From positions 72,000,671-72,064,670 of the forward strand of contig CM037598.1 in NCBI GenBank assembly GCA_021018995.1: a stretch of 64,000 nt of DNA, in the 5' to 3' direction. Every line of letters starts with the position of its first letter. Position 1 is the stretch's first letter. This stretch comes from Chloranthus sessilifolius (taxonomy: Eukaryota > Streptophyta > Magnoliopsida > Chloranthales > Chloranthaceae). The notes under the pieces were generated by a model. That model was not told where the DNA came from and did not search any database. It saw only the letters and a list, made by a program, of their open reading frames with translations. The translations under genes and the position numbers were made by a program. Below, piece by piece: positions 56,508 through 64,000 of this stretch.

Positions 56508-59496
56508 TGTAATAACCCAGATTTTTGAATTTTATTTAACAACGATATTAGATGATGTTCTACACAGTGCATGGTGCTAATGCTCCACACCGGAATCTAC
56601 CCACGTTAGAAATAGTCTGATTTTTTTTTATATATCAATATTAGACTCATTGCGGAGTACTCGTTGATACGATTCCAACGATATATAATTTATCGATTTT
56701 CGATAAGAATATAAAAAGTTATGCCCGTCTGAAGAGTGAAGCGGGTTAAAGGGCACAGCTGTAAATTCAGGAGAGAATCACCATTTACCTTGGTGCTTAC
56801 ACAAAGCGCTGGAGCAAAACCTCTTCTCAAGCTTTTCAAGTTACCTATGAATTCTACTTGCGTGTAAAAACTACTATTTTTATTAAATCTTATACGGAAA
56901 GTCTTAATTAGAGTTAACCTAGAAAGGGAATTAGATATATATTTACTTCTTCTCTCAGTTGCTTCTCTTTATTCCCTCTTCTCTGCAAAAGCTTCGACAG
57001 TGCCATCTTTCATAATTTCTCGTCGGATCTCTATCGATTTTCGATCTTATCAGAGAATCTTACACCATCAAAGTTTCTCATCGCCGTGACCGATCTATCG
57101 TAAGAAAGGAATTCTCGCGAAAAGACTCGAGCATATCACCTCTCGAATCCGATCTCTATCAACCCAAATCATCGTAGGATTAAAATCACGCTTCAACAGG
57201 TGGGTGCCTCTAAATCCATCTTAAATTATTCAGTTATTTCTTAAAAAAGAAAACCCTAATTTTTTCTTAAATTTTGATAAATTTCGGGTCTTAAAAACAT
57301 AGAAATTAGGCCCAAAATCGATAGGATCGTTTTTCCCAGATTTTCGTGAAATTCGGCCAAACTCTTCAACAGACATAGCCTCGGTATTTTGGCCATAACG
57401 TTTTACTCCGAACTCGGATTGAAGTGATTCTTGCGGCATTGGAAATAAGGCAACGAGATCTATAACTTTGTTTGAAATAGAAATTTCACGAATCTAATGT
57501 TTTAAGGTTAAATTTGAGCTGCAAGTCAGGATACGTTTTAGATGATCCAAGGTGCACGGGTTTGACATTATTTTTTTACACTCTTAAGCTACTTTATGCT
57601 AAACTTATCTCCAGACTTATAAATCGTTAAAATTAAATAAAATATATTAAATAACTTGCATCGAATAACAATCTATAAGTTTAAGGGATCAAATATTGAT
57701 GTTTTTCAATACTTACCATTCTATTACTTCCTTTAAGCCTCATATAATCATTGAATTGACACATGTGCTCCTTTAGAATTTTAAAATTGTCGGATCGCTA
57801 TACCAGTCAATCACCAAATTTCATGGATACAATTAACCTTAATGAAGTATAGTTTCAACTCCATTACAAAATAAATGTAGTTAAATATTTCTTATTTTTT
57901 GTTTTACTTTAATATTTCGTATGTTATGCTCTTTATTAATTTTCTTCAAAAATATGAAATATTTAAGATTTATGTTATAGTTCATTCTTATATATGTTCA
58001 CCATTATCATATGACATTCATCATATAGAAAATCACAATAGGGCATGCGCATATAAGTTAAAAATAAGATATGATACATGACATAAGCCTTCGTCACGGT
58101 GGGGTTTCTTTCACGGTCACGTGGAACTTGGAATGTAGGCATCCATGTACGGATGCAACCCCTCTATGGTAGTATGGGATACCACACGAAGTACATCCAG
58201 GTTACTACGGAACCCGTCCCTTGGAAAGCGTGGTTTTAGTGAAGCCTATCGCACTGTGGCCCATTCTAACTAAGTTTTAAGAAAAAATGAGAAAAAAAAA
58301 ATGTTAAGACACATGTATGTTAAGAAAGTGGGGACTTAAGCCCACGCAAATATGAAATCGGGGAGGGGACCTAAGCCTGAAACTGAAAAATGATATGATA
58401 TGTTAAGATATGCTGTGAAGGCCAGCTAAATATTAATTAAGTTTCTACACGTGCCATACCTTACGAGCCACTGTAAGGGTCTAACGTCTGCAGCCAAGAC
58501 AGGTCTTAAGGACATTATAGCCTTGTCTCGAACTAAGGGGACATCATGGTTACTATGCCGGCAACCTCATCTGGCTGGATGGTGGTTTATGTTATGATAT
58601 GGAAGTTAGGTGGTTATCTACACGTGGACCTCGCGTGGTAGGCTTGAGCAGCGATCCTGACACAGATCGTTTAAATAAGATAAGATGCGAAGTACGTTGT
58701 GTAGGCGTATGGAGTAATTAATAAGACTTACGATATGTCACGTATGCTAAGTTGATAAGAAAAATAGGAAAAAAGATAAAAAAATAGAAGCATCATGCAC
58801 TCTTCATGTTATATTAGTATATTTTTCAGTCTTGATTATGATAGTCTATGAATTATGGATAAGTTTATTTCATTTATTTAAGATGTTGGTTATATTTTAA
58901 AAATGCATCGCAATTCAAGCGATTGCACACACGACCACCTGAGTAAGTTATGGTGGATAGATTGTGCAACCCGCTGAGTTTACGCGACTGAGTAAACTCA
59001 CCCCCCTCCCAAATCAAACAGTTTCAGGTGAAGATTCTATTTATCCTGTTCATGATGACGCGAGAGCTGCTGTTCCGGAGGCGGCTTACGTAGATGGAGA
59101 CGTTGGCCTATCATCTGGAGGAGAGTGTAGATCCGACAGATTTCTACGAGCCTTGAGAGTCCTTTTGCTTTAGACTTTATTCTTTGAGAGACATATTCTA
59201 GTTATTTTGATATTTTTGTGAGTTCATGTTTAGGACCTTTTTATCCTACGTAAAACTTGTTTTATTTTCTATCCTAGATGCATGGTTAGGATTAAGTACG
59301 TCATTATTATTGTTTACGTTTTTTCGCTATTAATTTATGAGTCAATTATTTTTAATGCTATCTTAGATGCCTCAATCCATATGCTAAGTCAATTTATAGA
59401 TTATGTGTATGTCCGCTTATCGCCTTAACCAGCGTGCGGTGGCAAAACACAGAATTCTACGCCCTCGATATCGGGTAAGAATTCTGAGTTGTAACA
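56508..59496 (+). repeat. 3' LTR of gypsy element F
   Basis: 2989 bases, TGTAATAACCC to GAGTTGTAACA. Contains an 8-base ACAAAGCG-type insertion near 56800 relative to the partner. Otherwise colinear. Confidence 0.93.
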
Positions 59497-59552
59497 CCAA
59501 GTTTCCAAAATTTTAAAATTGAGGTGTAAAAATAAGAGCAAATTACAAATTT

Positions 59553-59775
59553 CATATGCACCAAGGGGTTGTCGCGGTGGTTGACAACTTGGGCCAGTAT
59601 GCTCCCCAAGGTTGTGACTTTGAGTAGGGACTCCTGTTCTGTGATAACATGCGCCGGAGGGTGAGTAATTCGTGAAATTCTCGCTGTGCAGTGGAGGCGA
59701 GGGCAACCTTAGGGATTGTTAGTCCAAGAGTAACCTTGGGATACCCTAAGTTATTTAAAATTTTTAAAAAACATT
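59553..59775 (+). mobile_element. probable tRNA-derived SINE
   Basis: GGGGTTGTCGCGGTGGTTGA resembles a tRNA A-box region and GGTTGTGACTTTGAGTAGGG, about 35 bases further, a weak B box. The segment ends in a T/A-rich tail near 59750-59775. Target duplications are not clear, so the call is provisional. Confidence 0.4.
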
Positions 59776-60134
59776 GCTTATTTCTTGATGGATAATTGAA
59801 AGAGGAATTACATGATCTTCTTTGGCTCATGTCTCAACCAAAGAATTAAACCTTTAAGATCTTCATCATTTGATTGGTGCACTTTAATATCAACTGTTGA
59901 AAAAATATGATCAGCCGTCCATATCAGACAAGACGGTTTAAATTATCTAAGGGGGGGTGATCTTTAGGCCTATATAGGGAGAGTCAATCCCTAACCCATA
60001 AAGTGATGCTCATTTGTCATTTATCTTACAATTTATTTCCATAGTTACCATAGCAAATCCATGAATATTAATTTGATTTCCACAAATCCCATTTAACTGC
60101 AATGCCTCGAACCCAATAAAAATGAAAAACATTG
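59776..60134. other. intergenic, nothing recognised
   Basis: No supported gene or repeat. Confidence 0.4.
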
Positions 60135-60142
60135 TTGGATAG

Positions 60143-60376
60143 ATGGTATCAAGTATCGGCCGACATATCGATCCGTATCGGTATCTTGGCCAACCAATAC
60201 CGATACAACTCCGATATAGTATTGAGGTCATATCCGTATCGGTGTCATTCAATACCTCCTTCATTTGATTTTTTTTAATTATTGTTAAATCATAGTATAT
60301 CGTATCGGTGTTGGCCGATACATATCGATCCTCCATGGACCGATACCCGATACTGATGCCCCAGTTGACACCTTGG
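60143..60376. mobile_element. hAT-like MITE with GTATCGG subterminal repeats
   Basis: Flanked by TTGGATAG (60135-60142) and TTGGATAT (60377-60384). Ends ATGGTATCAAGTATCGG and GTTGACACCTTGG are weakly inverted. The interior is rich in CCGATAC / GTATCGG motifs resembling the subterminal motifs of the 12.9-18.4-kb hAT element. Confidence 0.6.
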
Positions 60377-60384
60377 TTGGATAT

Positions 60385-61130
60385 TTGTGGTCGGTACTGA
60401 ATAGAATTATGATCCAGTGGTAATGTAGCTACACCACTGATCTGGTGTCACCACTTTTCTGTAACTTATCAACCGTATGTTTCAAGTGAGTTGCTAGTTG
60501 CTACATTAAGAAGTAGGCATATGAAACCATCCAATAAAAATGGTGGGAAACTATGTTGGCCATCGACACCCCGATGTTGATCTTCCATGGATGTCCATTG
60601 ACGCCAACAATAGTCGTCCAGATAACCCAAGCATTATAAACTAGCATATCTTGATTGAATACCTTTATTTCCACCTATAGATCCTTTGAATTCACTCACA
60701 TAAGTGGGTGCATGTCTTATTTAAACCGAATCTTTATTTCCACCCCCTTATTCAAACTAATTCATTAACTTTCAAATGCACCCACCACTTTCTTTTGCCC
60801 CACATCCACATCATCTTCTCTCTTCTTCTTCCCGCGTTTGCATCATATTTTGAACTCTGTTCCTCCGAGGCCCTCTGAATCGATCGATTGACTGTGGCTG
60901 TACACTCGCATTGTCTCCCCCAATCTTATTTTCACACAGTGCATTGTTAGGAAGGGTTTCCGTGGCCGTACCCCATTTTTGGACGTCTGGCTGTACACCC
61001 ACATCGTCTTTCTCAATCTTTTTTTCGCACTGTAAGAACATGAGGAGCGGATGAAGACTGAGATTTGAAGAGTGAGAAAGAAACCCTCTAAGTTCTTGTT
61101 AGGGTTTGTGAGGCTACGACAGTCAACGGT
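60385..61130. other. intergenic, nothing recognised
   Basis: A minus-strand open frame at 60811-61041 (76 codons) shows no family motif and contains two imperfect copies of its own sequence. Left unassigned. Confidence 0.4.
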
Positions 61131-61146
61131 TCAAATCAATCCTAAT

Positions 61147-61880
61147 ATGATGACATGATAAGATCAAGATGAATGACATCCACAAGATTGGATTTAATAA
61201 AAAAAATCCTATAGAAAAAATGTGGTTTAGGCTGTGATTGGATTTAATAAAAAAAAGGTGTTTGTGTACCAAAAAAAAAATTGTGTTGTGGGTCTGCCGG
61301 TGGGAACCCACTGTGACAACAGCAACACTGACGTTGGGAACCCACTGTCACAACAGCAACACTGATGGTAGGTACCCACTGTCAAAGTTCAAATAAAAAA
61401 AATTAGAACCTGACGGTGGGCACCCATTGTCATAGAAGTAAACCTGACAGTGGGCACCCACCGTTAGATTCAAAAATTCCTACTGACGGTAGGCACCCAC
61501 TGTCAGGTGTTTGTAACAGACAACAGACACCCATCGTTAGAGCATCTAAGCCTCACTGGAGTTCATCCTCTGATGCCCCGACGGTAGGTACTCATTGTCA
61601 GTTAAAAACACCTGACAGTGGGTGCCCACTGTCAGGAAGTAATTTTTTTTTTATGGGAACTGTGAGAGTGGGTACCCACCGTCAGTTCTGCTATTGTGAC
61701 AGTGGGTTCCCACCGTCAAGCTCACAACAGAATTTTTTATTTTTTTTGTATACAAACACTTTTTTTTAATTAAATCTAATCACATCCCAAACCACATTTT
61801 ATCTATGGGGTTTTTTATTAAATCCAATCTTGTGGATGTCATTCATTTTGATCTTATGATGTCATGTTATCATGAGCACT
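61147..61880. mobile_element. large foldback element with a palindrome-array core
   Basis: Outer arms of about 145 bases (AAGATCAAGATGAATGACAT, ACAAGATTGGATTTAAT on the left; complement on the right at 61735-61876) enclose about 11 units of the GACGGTGGGTACCCACCGTC type (61290-61720). The palindromic units are themselves arranged so both halves of the element pair. No coding content and no clear target duplication. Confidence 0.85.
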
Positions 61881-61885
61881 CACTT

Positions 61886-62440
61886 GGTGACTATAACTAT
61901 TCTTACAAAAAAGAATTAGGATGAAATCAACTAAATTAACAAGATCAAATTGATACCCATTACTTGAATTCCGCTCAAAACTAGACTTCAATTGAAAGAA
62001 ACATACATAATATATATAGTGCATGTAACAAAAAAAAGAATTAGAGAACTGGTCCTCTTATATTACTAAGTACTTACAGAAAGCACAACCCAAACCAATT
62101 GCCCATAGTCATTTTTGTTGTTGTGGACAATGAAGCTAAGAAAACCTCTATATGCTAAGTTGTTGAGAACTTAAAGACAAGTATGTGAGAAAAATAAAAC
62201 ATGTAGATAGCATAGTTTCTTTTGATAATTATAAAAGTCAAGTCAAATGAAATATTAGCAAAAGAAAATATACACTTTAACAAAAAAAATTCTTTTGTAT
62301 TCATTTCTGTGTCATTTCATAATATCTTTATTCATATCATTTACACAAAAAAATGATAGCATGATCATAATAATTTCACCATTTACATGTATATATACCC
62401 CACCCCCAACTACAAAAACTATCGAATTCTTAGGTAGTGC
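61886..62440. other. AT-rich, nothing recognised
   Basis: Downstream (minus strand) of the FAR1/MULE-like remnant. It could include its 3' untranslated region, but no signal was identified. Confidence 0.4.
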
Positions 62441-62442
62441 GA

Positions 62443-63521
62443 TCAATCGATGTCCATGACCGGATAATCTTCAGTGATAATTTTCTCATCAACATTGGCA
62501 GAATTAAAGTTCTTAGATCGTTCCTTGAACTGAGATGACCATCCTGTTGCATAATCATCTTGGTATCGCCTCCATACGATGACGAAAATTACCTCCTCTC
62601 TCGCAAGCCAATTTCACCCTGACACTGCGACCTTGAAAGCCCTTATCGGACCTCTGTATCGTAAGCATAATTCTCACTTTATTCGCGACATTGCGAGCCT
62701 AGTCTTTCATTTCCTCGCAGATACAAAATAACTTATTTGTAGTCATAATAAGAGTAAGGTTCGTATTCTGTGATTGCGTATCTACCACCTAAACATAATA
62801 ACATAACATTCATAATATTATCACTATTGAAATGAACGAACTTATGCACATAATTTTAAAGATAATGTTACTTTTAAAATATATATACCCTCTCGTAACA
62901 TACTTTGAGATATTCAAAGATTCAATGACAATCATTTTTAAACCAAAGTCAATCCATCAAAAATGTATATTGCTCTTTTATAAATAAATTCGATATAGAA
63001 ATAAAATGAAACTTTTTTATACATTTTTCATTAATGCATAGAAACTCTAAATTTACAAATAGAATGAAAAATAATGAAATTAAAATGAATACAAATAAAA
63101 TGAAAAATTATATAATAAAAAATAATGAAAAATAACTCATTTATCAAGTCTTAAGTTTACTTAGAATGAAAAATTATATAATGAAAACTAATATAAATAA
63201 ACTGAAAAATAATGAAATTAAAATGAATACAAATAGAATGAAAAATAATGCATGCAAATAGAATGAAAAATAATTTATTTACCAAACCCTAAGTTTACTT
63301 GCAATGAAAAATAATATAATAAAAATTAATACTAATAGAATGAATAATAATAGAATGAAAATGAATACAACTTGAATGAAAAATAATACAAATAAATTAA
63401 AAAAAACCTCATTTACCTATACAAGAGTTTGTGATTCTGTCCAAGGGAGTTCCGTCAACTCCAAATTATCATTATAGGATAGCAGCTCTTTGGAGCTATC
63501 ATCCGCATCCTTCGAACCCAT
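62443..63521 (-). pseudogene. FAR1/MULE-like DNA-binding-domain gene fragment, two exons
   Basis: Minus strand. Exon 1 (63521-63423) encodes MGSKDADDSSKELLSYNDNL and ends ESQTL. A 634-base intron with GT-AG ends is proposed at 63422-62789. Exon 2 opens in the same phase with VVDTQSQNTNL and continues CEEMKD, TAG, ARNVANK, RIMLTIQRSDKGFQGRSVRV and KLACERGGNFRHRMEA. The EEM.D.A and RSDKG...ACERGG pattern fits the N-terminal WRKY/GCM1-like domain of FAR1-related proteins and MULE transposases. A TAG stands where a Trp is usual and the frame stops at 62557. Another frame stays open to 62443 (QFKERSKNFNSANVDEKI, ending DYPVMDID), perhaps by splicing at 62592. No zinc-finger SWIM or transposase core follows. 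Domain, splicing and status are inferred. Confidence 0.5.
63040..63410. repeat. AATGAAAAATAAT-type minisatellite
   Basis: Irregular repeats of AATGAAAAATAATG, AAATAGAATGAAAA and ATGAATACAAATA. Located inside the proposed intron of the FAR1/MULE-like fragment. Confidence 0.8.
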
Positions 63522-64000
63522 GCTTAGTGTTCCCAATAACACGAAAACAAAATCAAAACGAGAGGAAGAAGAAGGTAAGTCTGTGTACCAAAAGGAACAG
63601 TCGTGGGTGTCCAACTGAGCGAAGAAGAATGAACGTGGGAGCGTGAGGAATGCGAAAATGTTCAAATCGGTCATAGCGCGAGAATGAGAGGAAGAAAAGC
63701 TCGGGAATGGTTTGTATGAATATGTGGGTGTACCGAAAAGAAAGGATGGGTGTATTTCGCTTAGGAATTTCGGGAAAAGTTTTGGGTTTATTTCAGGCGC
63801 ACGTGGGAGCATGGGTGAACTCAAAGAATCTATGGGTGAAAATAAAAGTATTCATCTTGATTATGATGTCCGCTAGAGAATGCGACGTCACGTTACCTCT
63901 CATCTTCTCTAGGTTTTCCTTTATACGAGAATAGGCTAGGTCAAGAGGAAGATGGGACAATGGTCTCCTTTAAATAGCCACCTCCCTTTCCTAACTTATA
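63522..64000. other. upstream region of the FAR1/MULE-like fragment
   Basis: The minus-strand frame stays open upstream of the chosen ATG to 63824, but that part is Ser/Phe-rich without family resemblance. The Met at 63521 is preferred because of its acidic hydrophilic continuation. The stretch may hold a 5' untranslated region or promoter. Confidence 0.4.

Larger units (their letters stand above)
50526..59496 (+). mobile_element. Ty3/gypsy element F (chromovirus-like), deletion derivative
   Basis: 8971 bases between identical CCAAG duplications (50521-50525 and 59497-59501). LTRs are 50526-53503 and 56508-59496, nearly 3 kb each, so the internal region is only about 3 kb. Present are the primer site, part of RT, RNase H, integrase and its C-terminal module. 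Gag, protease and the catalytic RT core are missing. The LTRs differ by a few percent. Confidence 0.95.

Noticed and set aside
60811-61041. 76-codon minus-strand open frame
   Set aside because: No family motif, and partially repetitive at the DNA level. Insufficient to call a gene.
61416-61769. 117-codon plus-strand open frame
   Set aside because: It is the translation of the GGTGGGTACCCACC palindrome array of a foldback element.
63707-63934. 75-codon plus-strand open frame at the right end
   Set aside because: Antisense to the proposed upstream region of the FAR1/MULE-like fragment, with no motif or supporting signals.

Overview
The window looks like a transposon-dense, gene-poor stretch of a flowering-plant nuclear genome. 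Every substantial protein-coding trace belongs to a plant transposable-element family: Athila-like and chromovirus-like Ty3/gypsy, Tork-like and other Ty1/copia, hAT with a DUF659-type transposase, RTE and L1 LINE fragments, a tRNA-derived SINE, and several MITE types. Two retroelements here have primer-binding sites matching TGGTATCAGAGC, the 3' end of plant initiator Met tRNA, and three others carry variants or lack it. No rRNA, tRNA, CRISPR or bacterial-type operon was seen. The lineage within angiosperms cannot be fixed from the sequence alone. The only candidate for a non-selfish gene is a broken FAR1/MULE-like N-terminal domain on the minus strand at the right end (62.4-63.5 kb).

Layout, left to right. 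1-5325: 3' half of a decayed Athila-like gypsy element with its 3' LTR. 5322-7740: a patchwork of RTE LINE pieces, a shattered copia pol and a hAT-type MITE, then an L1-like scrap at 7.9-8.1 kb. 8746-12572: a 3.8-kb Tork-like copia element whose reverse transcriptase and RNase H have been removed by an in-frame deletion. 12896-18439: a complete hAT transposon with an 8-bp target-site duplication (TSD), a broken multi-exon transposase gene and a 21-unit AGATCT palindrome array. 18.5-20.7 kb: MITEs, a foldback element, a SINE with a 10-bp TSD and a CACTA MITE.

21338-44106 is one old minus-strand copia element (B), split twice by younger minus-strand insertions: a Tork-like copia (C, 22142-28084, TSD TGAAC) inside its RT/RNase H region, and a 12-kb gypsy element (D, 28929-40891, TSD GGTAA) between integrase and RT. 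Each insertion has an identical TSD, so the order of events can be read directly. D also carries an extra open reading frame downstream of its truncated integrase.

44162-44998 is a solo LTR of the same family as the 8.7-kb copia element, ending in two extra primer-binding-site units. 45.0-50.3 kb holds a PIF/Harbinger-type MITE filled with GA repeats, two hAT-type non-autonomous elements and several foldback copies. 50526-59496 is a plus-strand chromovirus with 3-kb LTRs but only 3 kb of internal sequence. The rest holds a probable SINE, a hAT-like MITE, a foldback element built of GGTGGGTACCCACC palindromes, and the FAR1/MULE-like remnant.

The genes do not form a pathway. Their relationships are those of nested insertion, deletion derivatives and sequence exchange between element families. 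No intact autonomous element is visible, because every pol or transposase gene carries stops, frameshifts or domain losses.
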